Origin: Nocardioides sp. zg-1228
GTDB taxonomy: Bacteria > Actinomycetota > Actinomycetes > Propionibacteriales > Nocardioidaceae
Assembly (NCBI RefSeq): GCF_017086465.1
Contig: NZ_CP070961.1
Span: 3,906,001 to 3,970,000 of the forward strand
DNA length: 64,000 nt
Direction: 5' to 3'
Under the pieces are notes generated by a model. It saw only the letters and a program-made list of their open reading frames with translations, was not told the origin of the DNA and did no database searches. This document shows, in pieces, positions 1 through 7,563 of this stretch. Each line of letters begins with the position of its first letter. Positions within the stretch are counted from its first letter, which is position 1. The translations under genes and the position numbers were made by a program.

Positions 1-318
1 TCGACCCCCGGCACCACTCCGTCGTACGTCCTCGGCGAGGCGCCGCAGCCCTCGTCCGGACTGGTGGAGGTCGCCGGCGGCGACGGCCTGCCGGTCGGCA
101 CCGCCGGCGCCCGGCTGCTCGTCGCGCGCCTGGCCGCCGGCGAGTCGGTGGCCCTGCCCGACGACCCGCGCCAGCACGTCTTCGCGGCGACGGGCGCTGC
201 CACGCTCGACGGTCTCGACCTGCGCTCCGGTGACGCCGTACGCCTCACCGACGAGCCCGGCCGCGTCCTGAGCGCGGCCGAGGCGACCGAGCTGCTGGTC
301 TGGTCCTTCCCCGGGTAG
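1..318 (+). CDS. Pirin-family protein, C-terminal part (truncated by window start)
   Basis: The window opens inside this gene; 105 codons remain before the TAG at 316-318 and the frame is open to base 1. The fragment looks like the C-terminal cupin half of a pirin-family bicupin: a run of alternating hydrophobic strands, a segment reading ARLLVARLAAGESVALP, then a glycine-rich turn and the ending ELLVWSFPG, which resembles the usual pirin C-terminus in length and pattern. Pirins are cytoplasmic iron-binding cupins, some with quercetin dioxygenase activity; the metal ligands lie in the missing N-terminal cupin, so activity cannot be judged. A palindromic repeat starts 28 bp after the stop. The assignment rests on fold pattern only. 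Confidence 0.6.
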   Translation, partial: STPGTTPSYVLGEAPQPSSGLVEVAGGDGLPVGTAGARLLVARLAAGESVALPDDPRQHVFAATGAATLDGLDLRSGDAVRLTDEPGRVLSAAEATELLVWSFPG

Positions 319-346
319 GTGCTCGCCCGGGCTAGTCTCGTCCGCG

Positions 347-405
347 TAGTCAGGGACGGTCTGGTCGGTTTTCGACCCGCCCACCAACCGGTGTGTCCCT
401 CACTA
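347..405. repeat. Degenerate copy of a dispersed palindromic element
   Basis: Imperfect inverted repeat downstream of the pirin gene, with outer arms TAGTCAGGGACGG (347-359) and TCCCTCACTA (396-405). Read against the reverse complement of the near-perfect palindrome at 59233-59301, its first 28 bp match at about 26 positions, including the internal GGTCGGTTTTCG. It lies between convergent genes and may serve as a bidirectional terminator or be a REP-type element. Confidence 0.65.
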
Positions 406-420
406 CCCCCCCGGCCGGGG

Positions 421-2004
421 TTACGGGATGAGGACGCCCGGGTTGAGGACCCCGCGGGGGTCGAGCTCGGCCTTGACCGCGCGGAGCACCCGCACCCCGA
501 CCTCGCCGATCTCCGCGGCGAGCCACGGCCGGTGGTCGGTGCCGATGGCGTGGTGGTGGCTGATCGTGGCGCCGGCGGCGACGATCGCGTCGCTGGCCGC
601 GGCCTTGGCGGCCTGCCACTGCGTGAGCGGGTCGTCGCCCTGGCGGGCGGCGACGGTGAAGTAGAGCGAGCAGCCGGTCTCGTAGACGTGCGACACGTGG
701 CACAGCACGAGCGTGCCCTCCCCGAGCGACGAGGTGAGGGCCGTCGAGACGTCGGCGTGCAGCCGCGCGCGGTCCGACCAGAAGCAGGCCGTCTCGAGCG
801 TCTCGACGAGGACGCCGTGGTCGAGCAGCGCGTCGCGGAGGTAGGGCCCGTCGAAGCGCCCGTGCGCCCACCTCTCCCCCGGCTCGGTGCCGAGCGGCGT
901 CCCGCCGAGGTCGGTCAGCGCCGCGGTGACGGCCGCGCGCCTGGCCTCCACCAACGCCTCGGTGCCCTCGTAGCCGGTCACCATCAGGCAGCCGGGGTCG
1001 TCGGTGGCGCCGATGGCGGACGGGTCGGCCAGGTTGATCGCCGTCTCGGCCTCGTCGGAGAGCCGCAGCACCGTCGGCAGCAGCCCGGACTGCGCCAGGA
1101 CGCGCATGGCGTCGGAGCCGGCGCCGAACGACGGCCAGCGCCAGCCCTCGTACGCCGTCACGGCGGGCGCGCGCCGCACCCGGAGCGTCACCGACGTGAT
1201 GACGCCGAACGCGCCCTCCGAGCCGAGCAGCAGCTGGCGCAGGTCGGGTCCGGCGGCGCTGGCGGGCGCCGCGCCGAGGTCGAGCGAGCCGGTGGGCGTG
1301 GCGGCCGTGAGCCCGACGACCATCGCGTCGAAGCGGCCGTAGCCGGCGCTCGACTGGCCGCTGGAGCGGGTCGCGGCGAAGCCGCCGATCGAGGCGTGGC
1401 GGAACGACTGGGGATAGTGCCCGAGGGTCAGGCCCCGCTCGGCGAGGAGCGCCTCGGCCTCCGGTCCGCGCAGCCCGGGCTCGAGGGTCGCGGTCATGGA
1501 GACCTCGTCGACGGCGAGGAGGCGCCTCATCCGGCCCAGGTCGAGGCTGATGACGCCGGCGAAGCCGTCGCGACGGGCCGCCAGGCCTCCGGTCACGCAG
1601 GTGCCGCCACCGAAGGGCACCACCGCGACCCGGTGCTCGTCGGCCCACCGCAGCACGGCCTCGACCTCGGCGTGCCCGTCGGGCCGCACGACCGCGTCGG
1701 GCGCGTCGGCGAGGTCGCCGGCCCGGGCCCGCAGCAGGTCGGGGGTCGACTTGCCGCGCGTACGCACCGTGCGGGTGGCGTCGTCGACCAGCACGTGCTC
1801 GGCGCCGACGACGCGGCGAAGGTCGTCGAGCAGGGCCGCGTCGAGCGCACACGCCGGGGGTCGAGCCCCGCTCACCGGACGGCGGTCCTGCAGGCCGAAG
1901 GCCAGCTCGACCAGGCCGAGCGCCGAGTCGGGCAGGACGGTGGCCGAGGCCGGGTCGCCCCAGCGCTGGGGGTGCATCTCGGGGACGGGCGAGGCGGAAG
2001 ACAT
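421..2004 (-). CDS. FAD-binding oxidase, alkylglycerone-phosphate-synthase-like
   Basis: A 527-residue flavoprotein of the PCMH-type FAD-binding family. The FAD-binding loop PFGGGT is at residues 130-135, followed by a segment of the form GHYPQSF...IGGFAATRSSGQ that matches the conserved core of alkyldihydroxyacetonephosphate synthases, and a C-terminal SHHHAIG motif that carries the catalytic histidines in that family; the ending DPRGVLNPGVLIP is typical too. The characterised enzymes swap the acyl chain of acyl-DHAP for a fatty alcohol to make ether lipids; bacterial relatives may act on other substrates. It diverges from a TetR gene and glpD, and both glpD and this enzyme would handle DHAP-type substrates. 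The ATG at 2004 lies next to the shared promoter/operator region. Confidence 0.8.
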   Translation of the reverse strand: MSSASPVPEMHPQRWGDPASATVLPDSALGLVELAFGLQDRRPVSGARPPACALDAALLDDLRRVVGAEHVLVDDATRTVRTRGKSTPDLLRARAGDLADAPDAVVRPDGHAEVEAVLRWADEHRVAVVPFGGGTCVTGGLAARRDGFAGVISLDLGRMRRLLAVDEVSMTATLEPGLRGPEAEALLAERGLTLGHYPQSFRHASIGGFAATRSSGQSSAGYGRFDAMVVGLTAATPTGSLDLGAAPASAAGPDLRQLLLGSEGAFGVITSVTLRVRRAPAVTAYEGWRWPSFGAGSDAMRVLAQSGLLPTVLRLSDEAETAINLADPSAIGATDDPGCLMVTGYEGTEALVEARRAAVTAALTDLGGTPLGTEPGERWAHGRFDGPYLRDALLDHGVLVETLETACFWSDRARLHADVSTALTSSLGEGTLVLCHVSHVYETGCSLYFTVAARQGDDPLTQWQAAKAAASDAIVAAGATISHHHAIGTDHRPWLAAEIGEVGVRVLRAVKAELDPRGVLNPGVLIP

Positions 2005-2008
2005 GCGT

Positions 2009-2031
2009 TACAGTGTGACAGATGTCGTCAC
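2009..2031 (+). promoter_or_regulatory. Leaderless -10 and candidate TetR operator
   Basis: A -10-like TACAGT (2009-2014) lies 7 bp before the ATG of the TetR gene at 2022, implying a leaderless mRNA. An inverted repeat GTGAC-N7-GTCAC (2015-2031) covers the start codon, and a wider TGTGAC...GTCACA pair spans 2014-2040. The position suits autorepression and control of the divergent flavoprotein gene. No experimental support. Confidence 0.5.
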
Positions 2032-2612
2032 TTCGTCACACCGCGGACCCGCGCCTCGACGGCTACCTCGACGTGGCCCGAGAGTGCATCCTCGACCTGG
2101 GCTGGCGGCGTACGACGCTCACCGAGGTCGCCCGGCGCGCGGACGTCTCCCGCATGACCATCTACCGCGCCTGGCCCGACATGGGCGCGCTGCTCGGCGA
2201 CCTGATGACCCGCGAGTGGGTCGGCATCGCCGCCGCCATCGGCCGCGCGGCCGCCGACACCACGACCCCCGCCGGGATCGCCGAGGCGGCGCTCGCCACC
2301 GTGCGGGCGCTGCGCGACAACGGGCTCTTCGTCAGGATCGTCGAGCTCGACCCCGACCTGATGCTGCCCTACCTCCTCCACCGCCGCGGCCGCTCGCAGG
2401 AGGCGCTGGTGGAGATCCTCGCCGCCGAGATCGAGAGCGGCCAGGCCTCCGGCGCGATCCGTCAGGGCGACGCCGTGCCGATGGCACGGGCGCTGACGCT
2501 GGGCGCGCACGGGTTCGTCTTCTCCGCCCTCACCATGACCGACGACCGCGTCTCGCTGGCCGACCTCGACGCGGAGTACGTCCGCGCCGTCACCCGCGCG
2601 CTGGAGCCGTGA
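2022..2612 (+). CDS. TetR-family transcriptional regulator
   Basis: A 196-residue protein with an N-terminal TetR helix-turn-helix: residues ~20-60 contain the pattern ILDLGWRRTTLTEVARRADV followed by SRMTIYRAWPDMGALL, the canonical recognition-helix region. The C-terminal helices would form the ligand-binding and dimer domain. Start ATG at 2022 was chosen because it follows a -10-like hexamer by 7 bp and opens directly into the conserved domain. The stop codon overlaps the glpD start by one base (TGATG), so the two genes are translationally coupled. It probably controls itself, glpD and the divergent flavoprotein gene through the inverted repeat over its own start; the effector is unknown, a glycerolipid intermediate being a guess. 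Confidence 0.85.
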   Translation: MSSLRHTADPRLDGYLDVARECILDLGWRRTTLTEVARRADVSRMTIYRAWPDMGALLGDLMTREWVGIAAAIGRAAADTTTPAGIAEAALATVRALRDNGLFVRIVELDPDLMLPYLLHRRGRSQEALVEILAAEIESGQASGAIRQGDAVPMARALTLGAHGFVFSALTMTDDRVSLADLDAEYVRAVTRALEP

Positions 2613-4192
2613 TGTCCCCGGCCCGCCGGATCGTCCCCGGCCTCGACGCCATCCCCGCGGAGGTCGACGTCGTCGTCGTCGGGCTGGGCATCACCGGTGC
2701 GGGCGTCGCCCTCGACGCCGTCACCCGAGGGCTGTCGGTGCTCGCCGTCGACGCCCACGACGTCGCGTTCGGGACGTCGCGGTGGTCGTCCAAGCTGGTC
2801 CACGGCGGGCTGCGCTACCTCGCCCAGGGCCAGCTCGCCATCGCGCGGGAGAGCGCCGTCGAGCGCGGGATCCTGATGCACCGCACGGCTCCCCACCTCG
2901 TCCGGGCGCTGCCGATGCTGACCCCGCTCGACGACGCGATGCCGCGCCGCCGAGCAGCCCTCACGTGGGCGGGCCTGCGGGCCGGCGACGCGCTCCGGCG
3001 CTCCGCCGGCACCACCACCCGCACCCTCCCCCGGCCGCGCCGGCTCAATGCGACCGAGGCCCTCGCCCTCGCGCCCACGCTGCGTCGCGAGGGCCTCCGC
3101 GGCGGCCTGCTCGCCTGGGACGGCCAGCTCGAGGACGACGCGCGGCTGGTGGTCACCGTCGCGCGCACGGCGGCGTCGTACGGCGCCCACGTGCGCACCC
3201 GGGCTCGCGTCACGTCCGCGACCGGCACCGCCGTGACGCTGCGCGACGAGCTGACCGGCACGACGTACGACGTCCGCGCGCGCGCCGTCGTCAACGCCAC
3301 GGGCGTCTGGGCCGGCGACCTCGACGAGCGGGTGCGGCTGCGCCCGAGCCGGGGCACCCACCTCGTCCTGCGCGGGTCGGCGCTGCCCCGCACCCGGGTG
3401 GCGGTGATGGTGCCGATCCCCGGCACGAGCGCGCGCTTCGCGATGGTGCTCCCGCAGCCGGACGGCACGATCTACGTCGGCCTCACCGACGAGCCCGCGC
3501 CCGGGCCGGTGCCCGACGTGCCCGTGCCGAGCGAGGGCGAGATCGACTTCCTGCTGGCGTTGGTGGCGCCCACCTTCACCGTCCCGCCGACGCGGGCCGA
3601 CGTCGTGGGCACCTTCGCCGGCCTTCGACCGTTGCTCGAGGTCGCCGGCACCGATGCCACGGCCGACCTGTCGCGCCGCCACGCCATCCTCACCGCGCCC
3701 ACCGGCGTGACGACGGTCGTGGGCGGCAAGCTCACCACCTACCGGCGGATGGCGCAGGACACCCTCGACACGCTCGTCGCCGCCGGTCGGCTCGAGGCCG
3801 GCTCGTGCCGCACGGCGTCGCTCCCCCTGCTCGGCGCCGCCGCCCCCGACGACCTGCGTCGGACGACGGCGCCCGCCCGGCTCGTCCGACGCTTCGGCAC
3901 CGACGCCGAGCTCGTGCTCGCCGTCGCCCGCGAGGTGACCGGCCTGGCCGACGACGAGCTGCTCGCGCCGGTGTCCGACGACGTCCACGTGACCCTCGCC
4001 GAGCTGGTCTTCGCGATCACCCACGAGGGCGCGCACGACGTCGACGACCTGCTCGGGCGGCGTACCCGCGTCGGCCTCGTCGCCGAGGACCGGGCAGCGG
4101 CCGAGCCGCTGGCCCGTCGGGCGCTGCAGCTGGTCTCCGCCTCGTCGCGCCCGGTCTCGAGGGGGGTCTCGACGGGGCGTTCGCGGCCCTGA
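2612..4192 (+). CDS. glpD: Glycerol-3-phosphate dehydrogenase (FAD)
   Basis: A 526-residue aerobic-type glycerol-3-phosphate dehydrogenase, oxidising sn-glycerol-3-phosphate to dihydroxyacetone phosphate with FAD and passing electrons to the quinone pool at the membrane. The dinucleotide-binding motif GLGITG is at residues 24-29, followed by the GlpD signature TSRWSSKLVHGGLRYL and, near residue 370, GGKLTTYRRMA. Length agrees with actinobacterial GlpD. The start ATG at 2612 overlaps the TetR stop by one base. The gene is convergent with glmS, separated by a hairpin. The last ~15 residues are Arg/Ser-rich and not conserved-looking. Confidence 0.93.
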   Translation: MSPARRIVPGLDAIPAEVDVVVVGLGITGAGVALDAVTRGLSVLAVDAHDVAFGTSRWSSKLVHGGLRYLAQGQLAIARESAVERGILMHRTAPHLVRALPMLTPLDDAMPRRRAALTWAGLRAGDALRRSAGTTTRTLPRPRRLNATEALALAPTLRREGLRGGLLAWDGQLEDDARLVVTVARTAASYGAHVRTRARVTSATGTAVTLRDELTGTTYDVRARAVVNATGVWAGDLDERVRLRPSRGTHLVLRGSALPRTRVAVMVPIPGTSARFAMVLPQPDGTIYVGLTDEPAPGPVPDVPVPSEGEIDFLLALVAPTFTVPPTRADVVGTFAGLRPLLEVAGTDATADLSRRHAILTAPTGVTTVVGGKLTTYRRMAQDTLDTLVAAGRLEAGSCRTASLPLLGAAAPDDLRRTTAPARLVRRFGTDAELVLAVAREVTGLADDELLAPVSDDVHVTLAELVFAITHEGAHDVDDLLGRRTRVGLVAEDRAAAEPLARRALQLVSASSRPVSRGVSTGRSRP

Positions 4193-4286
4193 TCCGGGGC
4201 GTGATCTTCGCGACAGCAAAATCCGCGGGCCACTTCGGGGGAACCTCGGACAGGACGTGGAGCGGGTGGGAAGGTTCTCCACGGCG

Positions 4287-4318
4287 CGCCCCTTGCCGAC
4301 CCCATGCGGCAAGGGGCG
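4287..4318. terminator. Bidirectional terminator hairpin between glpD and glmS
   Basis: A perfect 12-bp stem, CGCCCCTTGCCG (4287-4298) and CGGCAAGGGGCG (4307-4318), closes an 8-nt loop in the gap between the convergent genes glpD and glmS. There is no clear T-tract, as is common in actinobacteria. A second smaller CCCGGG repeat follows just before the glmS stop. Confidence 0.65.
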
Positions 4319-4355
4319 GCCAGTCCATCTCAGGCCCGGGTTGCGGGCTCCCGGG

Positions 4356-6179
4356 TCACTCGACGGTGACCGACTTGGCCAGGTTGCGCGGCTTGTCGAT
4401 GTCGTGTCCGAGGTGCCGCGCGGCGTGGTAGGCGAGCAGCTGCAGCGGGATCGTCAGCAGGATCGGGTCGAGCTCGGGCTCGTTGCGGGGTACCACGATC
4501 CGGCGCGCGCCGACCTCCCCGAGGTCGACGTCCTCGTGCGTGATGACGACCAGGGCCCCCTTGCGCGCCTCGATCTCGTGCAGCGCGCCGACGTTGCGCT
4601 CGGTGAGCTCGTCATGGGGCACGAGCGCGACGGTCGGCACCTCGGGGTCGATCAGGGCCAACGGGCCATGCTTGAGCTCGGAGGTCTGGTAGGCCTCGGC
4701 GTGGCGATAGCTGATCTCCTTGAACTTCTGGGCCCCCTCGCGGGCCACCGGGAAGCCGCGCACCCGGCCGATGAAGAACAGGCTGCGCGCCTCGGCGAGG
4801 TCGTGGGCGACCTCGACCAGGTCGGCCTCGCCGGCGAGGATCTCCTCGATCTGCCCGGGCAGCCGCTCGAGCCCCGCGACCAGGCGCTTGCCGTCGGCGA
4901 TGGAGAGGTCCCTCACGCGGCCGAGCTGGAGGGCGAGCAGCGCGAAGCCCAGGAACATGTTGGTCAGCGCCTTGGTGCTGGCGACGGCCACCTCCGGACC
5001 GGCGTGCAGGTAGATCCCGCCGTCGCACTCACGCGCGATCGCCGATCCGACGACGTTGACCAGCCCGACGCAGCGCCCGCCCTTGCGGCGCACCTCCTGC
5101 ACCGCCAGCAGGGTGTCGATCGTCTCGCCCGACTGGCTGACCGCGACGTAGAGGGTGTCGGGCTCGATCACCGGGTCGCGGTAGCGGAACTCGCTGGCCG
5201 CCTCGGCGTCGGCCGGGATCCTGGCCAGCTCCTCGATCAGCGCCGCGCCCATCTGGCCGACGTAGTAGGCCGAGCCGCACCCGAGGATCTTCACCCGGCG
5301 CACCGCCCGCAGCTCGCGGGCGTCCATGTCGAGCCCGCCGAGGTGGGCGGTGCCGAAGCGCTCGTCGAGCCGGCCCCGCAGCACGGCCTGGGCGGTGGTG
5401 GGCTGCTCGAGGATCTCCTTGCGCATGTAGGACTCGTGCTCGCCCGCGTCGTACGACGCCGCGTCGACGTCGAGCACCGCCGCGGTCTTGCCGGTGGCGA
5501 CGAGGTCGCGGTGGCGCATCGTGCTGAACCCGGCAGCCGTGACGGTCGCCATCTCGCCGTCGTCGAGCACGGCCACGGTGGTGGTGTGGCGCACGATCGC
5601 GGCGAGGTCGGAGGCGACGTACATCTCCTTGTCGCCGACACCGACCACGAGCGGGCTGCCGTTGCGCGCCACGACGATGCGGTCGGGGAAGTCGGCGTGC
5701 AGCACCGCGAGCCCGTACGTCCCGACGACCGCGCCGAGGGCGTCGCGGACCTTGCCCTCGAGCGTGTCGGCGTCGCTGCGTGCGACGAGGTGGGCGAGCA
5801 CCTCGGTGTCGGTGTCGCTGGCGAGCGTGACGCCGGCGTCGGTCAGCTCGGCGCGCAGCGCGGCGGAGTTGTCGAGAATGCCGTTGTGCACGACCGCGAC
5901 GCGGCCGGCCTCGTCGGTGTGCGGGTGGGCGTTGGCGTCGGTCGCGGGGCCGTGGGTCGCCCACCGGGTGTGGCCGATGCCGGTGGTGCCGGCGAAGCGC
6001 TTCGGCAGCGCGTCGCCGAGGTCGCGCACCCGCCCGGCCCCCTTGGCCACCCGGACGCCCCGGGGGCCGAGCACCGCGACCCCGGCGGAGTCGTACCCGC
6101 GGTGCTCGAGGCGGGTGAGCCCCTCCAGGACGATCGGGGCGGCCTCCTGGCGGCCGATGTAACCGACGATTCCACACAT
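4356..6179 (-). CDS. glmS: Glutamine-fructose-6-phosphate aminotransferase (isomerizing)
   Basis: A 607-residue GlmS, which makes glucosamine-6-phosphate from fructose-6-phosphate and glutamine, the first step to UDP-GlcNAc for cell wall synthesis. The protein starts MCGIVGYIG, leaving Cys2 as the N-terminal nucleophile of the glutaminase domain (to ~240). Two SIS sugar-isomerase domains follow, with GCGSAYY and VSQSGETIDTL around residues 300-360, and the C-terminus ends KPRNLAKSVTVE, the family hallmark. Length is normal. It lies 12 bp downstream of a small conserved gene on the same strand, so the pair is probably one transcript. No glmS ribozyme is visible, as expected outside Firmicutes. 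Confidence 0.97.
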   Translation of the reverse strand: MCGIVGYIGRQEAAPIVLEGLTRLEHRGYDSAGVAVLGPRGVRVAKGAGRVRDLGDALPKRFAGTTGIGHTRWATHGPATDANAHPHTDEAGRVAVVHNGILDNSAALRAELTDAGVTLASDTDTEVLAHLVARSDADTLEGKVRDALGAVVGTYGLAVLHADFPDRIVVARNGSPLVVGVGDKEMYVASDLAAIVRHTTTVAVLDDGEMATVTAAGFSTMRHRDLVATGKTAAVLDVDAASYDAGEHESYMRKEILEQPTTAQAVLRGRLDERFGTAHLGGLDMDARELRAVRRVKILGCGSAYYVGQMGAALIEELARIPADAEAASEFRYRDPVIEPDTLYVAVSQSGETIDTLLAVQEVRRKGGRCVGLVNVVGSAIARECDGGIYLHAGPEVAVASTKALTNMFLGFALLALQLGRVRDLSIADGKRLVAGLERLPGQIEEILAGEADLVEVAHDLAEARSLFFIGRVRGFPVAREGAQKFKEISYRHAEAYQTSELKHGPLALIDPEVPTVALVPHDELTERNVGALHEIEARKGALVVITHEDVDLGEVGARRIVVPRNEPELDPILLTIPLQLLAYHAARHLGHDIDKPRNLAKSVTVE

Positions 6180-6191
6180 GGGGACGGGGTC

Positions 6192-6452
6192 CTATCCGTA
6201 GATGATGCGCCGCAGCTGGCGCTCGGTGAGCTCCGGAGCAGCGACGACGCGATGGGTGAGCTCCTCGGCGATGCGCGCGAAGATCTCGTGGTTCTTGGCG
6301 CCGTAGGTCTTGAGGTGCGCGTGGCGCGCCCTGACGTAGGCCTCCACCGGCTGGGCGTGGAAGGCGATCACGTCGTCGATCACCCGCGCCGCCTCGCCCG
6401 GCGTCAGGGGCGTGGTGGCGACGACGTGGGCGACGAGGTCGGGGTCCGGCAC
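6192..6452 (-). CDS. Small hypothetical protein in glmS operon
   Basis: An 86-residue protein, if translation starts at the GTG at 6452 (reading VPDPDLVAHVV...). It appears all-alpha, with a conserved-looking core of the form EAARVIDDVIAFHAQPVEAY and ending RQLRRIIYG. I do not recognise a named domain. It sits immediately upstream of glmS on the same strand (12-bp gap), suggesting cotranscription and perhaps a link to amino sugar or envelope synthesis. The open frame continues upstream to 6575, but that part is Arg-rich and looks non-coding, so the shorter start is preferred; a good ribosome-binding site is not evident. Confidence 0.6.
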   Translation of the reverse strand: MPDPDLVAHVVATTPLTPGEAARVIDDVIAFHAQPVEAYVRARHAHLKTYGAKNHEIFARIAEELTHRVVAAPELTERQLRRIIYG

Positions 6453-6492
6453 CGGGCGATCATGCCTGCGAGATCGGTCGCGCGACCAGTTC

Positions 6493-6510
6493 CTGCCCGA
6501 AATCGGGCAG
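6493..6510. promoter_or_regulatory. Perfect short palindrome in divergent intergenic region
   Basis: Arms CTGCCCGA (6493-6500) and TCGGGCAG (6503-6510) with a 2-bp centre, between the glmS operon and the small gene at 6700. Such a compact palindrome is a plausible operator or the base of a hairpin. No regulator can be assigned. Confidence 0.35.
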
Positions 6511-6699
6511 AAAGTCGTCTGTTGGCGCGGGATCCCCCCGGCGGTTCGTGTCGGCCTGTCGCCTCGGTGGAGCATGAGCCCGGCCCACGCATGCTTCTGG
6601 CCGCTCGGGTGGGGCGCGGATGCGCGTCAGGTCGTTCGGAGTCCCCTCGGGTGGAGACCTGCTAGGTTGGGTGAACAGCAGGTGAACGAGAGGTGTCCG

Positions 6700-6825
6700 A
6701 TGAGCACGCAGACGATGACCGACCGCCCGGTCTGCACATGGACCCCGGTGACCGACGCGTCGGGTCGCACCCGCATGGAGGCGCGCTGGTCGACCTCCTC
6801 GGTGTTCTCCGCCCAGGTCGCCTGA
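6700..6825 (+). CDS. 41-residue small protein
   Basis: A short gene coding for 41 residues, starting MSTQTMTDRPVCTWTPV and ending FSAQVA. Support comes from signals rather than homology: a GAGAGG ribosome-binding site lies 6 bp before the ATG, a -10-like TAGGTT lies at 6664-6669, and a strong hairpin follows 13 bp after the stop, so the unit looks like a complete monocistronic gene. The composition (Thr/Ser-rich with two Trp and one Cys) shows no membrane segment or known domain. It could alternatively be a leader peptide whose hairpin attenuates the downstream YceI gene, although that gene has its own promoter-like sequence. Confidence 0.5.
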   Translation: MSTQTMTDRPVCTWTPVTDASGRTRMEARWSTSSVFSAQVA

Positions 6826-6838
6826 CGCGGTCCGCATC

Positions 6839-6870
6839 CGAGCCACGTCCCCACGCGGGGGCGTGGCTCG
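6839..6870 (+). terminator. Hairpin terminator after the 41-residue gene
   Basis: A 14-bp stem with one mismatch, CGAGCCACGTCCCC (6839-6852) pairing with GGGGGCGTGGCTCG (6857-6870), closes a 4-nt loop. It starts 13 bp after the small gene and precedes the YceI promoter, fitting a terminator. Confidence 0.65.
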
Positions 6871-6945
6871 TGTCATGTCCGGACGCCGATCACGTCCGGG
6901 GAGGAATCTCTGGCTGTTCGGGAATGAACCCAAGGCATGGGTCGT

Positions 6946-6965
6946 TAGGATGGTTGAAAGTTCTA
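6946..6965 (+). promoter_or_regulatory. YceI promoter -10 and candidate operator half-site
   Basis: A -10-like TAGGAT (6946-6951) is followed at once by GGTTGAAAGTTCTA (6952-6965). That 14-mer matches 12 of 14 positions of GGTTGAAGGTTGTA in the palindrome before the flavin monooxygenase operon (30944-30957), suggesting a shared regulator, perhaps MarR-like. Confidence 0.4.
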
Positions 6966-6990
6966 CCAACTACCTGACGAGGGAGCCCTC

Positions 6991-7560
6991 ATGAGCACCG
7001 GATTCGACGCCTCCACCACCGCCATCGACGACATCTCGGGCGACTACACGATCGACGTGACCCACAGCCGCCTCGGCTTCGTGGCCCGTCACGCCATGGT
7101 GACCAAGGTTCGCGGCCAGTTCGGCTCGTTCGACGGCACCGCCCACATCGACGAGGCCGACCCGTCCGCGTCCAAGGTCGACATCTCCATCGACGTCGCC
7201 TCCATCGACAGCGGCACCGCGGACCGCGACGGCCACCTCCGCTCCGGGGACTTCTTCGACGTCGAGACCTACCCCAAGCTCACCTTCTCCTCCACCGACG
7301 TCACGCGCGACCGCACCACGTGGACCATCACCGGCGACCTGACGATCAAGGACGTCACCAAGCCGGTCACGATCGCCTTCGAGCAGACCGGTTCGGCCCG
7401 CGACCCCTTCGGCAACGTGCGCGTCGGCTTCGAGGGCGAGACCACCGTCAACCGCAAGGAGTGGGGCCTCACCTGGAACGCCGGCCTCGAGACCGGCGGC
7501 GTCCTCGTCTCCGACAAGATCAAGCTCGAGTTCGACGTCTCCGCGATCCGCAACGCCTGA
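6991..7560 (+). CDS. YceI-family lipid-binding protein
   Basis: A 189-residue YceI-family protein. It opens its domain with the hallmark GDYTIDVTHSRLGFVARHAMVTKVRGQF-type strand pair, continues with FDGTAHIDEA, HLRSGDFFDVETYP and LTFSS, and ends in the usual barrel strand. The family forms an extended lipocalin-like beta-barrel that binds polyisoprenoids or similar lipids. No signal peptide is seen, so unlike E. coli YceI this protein would be cytoplasmic, common for actinobacterial members. The ATG at 6991 follows GAGGGAG, a good ribosome-binding site. It is transcribed toward the convergent helicase gene and ends 3 bp before the 32-bp repeat array. Confidence 0.93.
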   Translation: MSTGFDASTTAIDDISGDYTIDVTHSRLGFVARHAMVTKVRGQFGSFDGTAHIDEADPSASKVDISIDVASIDSGTADRDGHLRSGDFFDVETYPKLTFSSTDVTRDRTTWTITGDLTIKDVTKPVTIAFEQTGSARDPFGNVRVGFEGETTVNRKEWGLTWNAGLETGGVLVSDKIKLEFDVSAIRNA

Positions 7561-7563
7561 GTT

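Noticed and set aside
319..2157. Long plus-strand open frame opposite the FAD oxidase
   Set aside because: It is Arg/Gly/Pro/Val-rich low-complexity sequence antisense to a clear flavoprotein gene; such shadows are expected at this GC content.
4356..6452. glmS ribozyme or riboswitch
   Set aside because: The region before glmS is occupied by a coding gene with a 12-bp gap, and the ribozyme is known from Firmicutes.
4257..6665. 802-codon plus-strand frame opposite glmS
   Set aside because: The minus strand encodes full-length GlmS with all motifs; the plus frame shows no domain.
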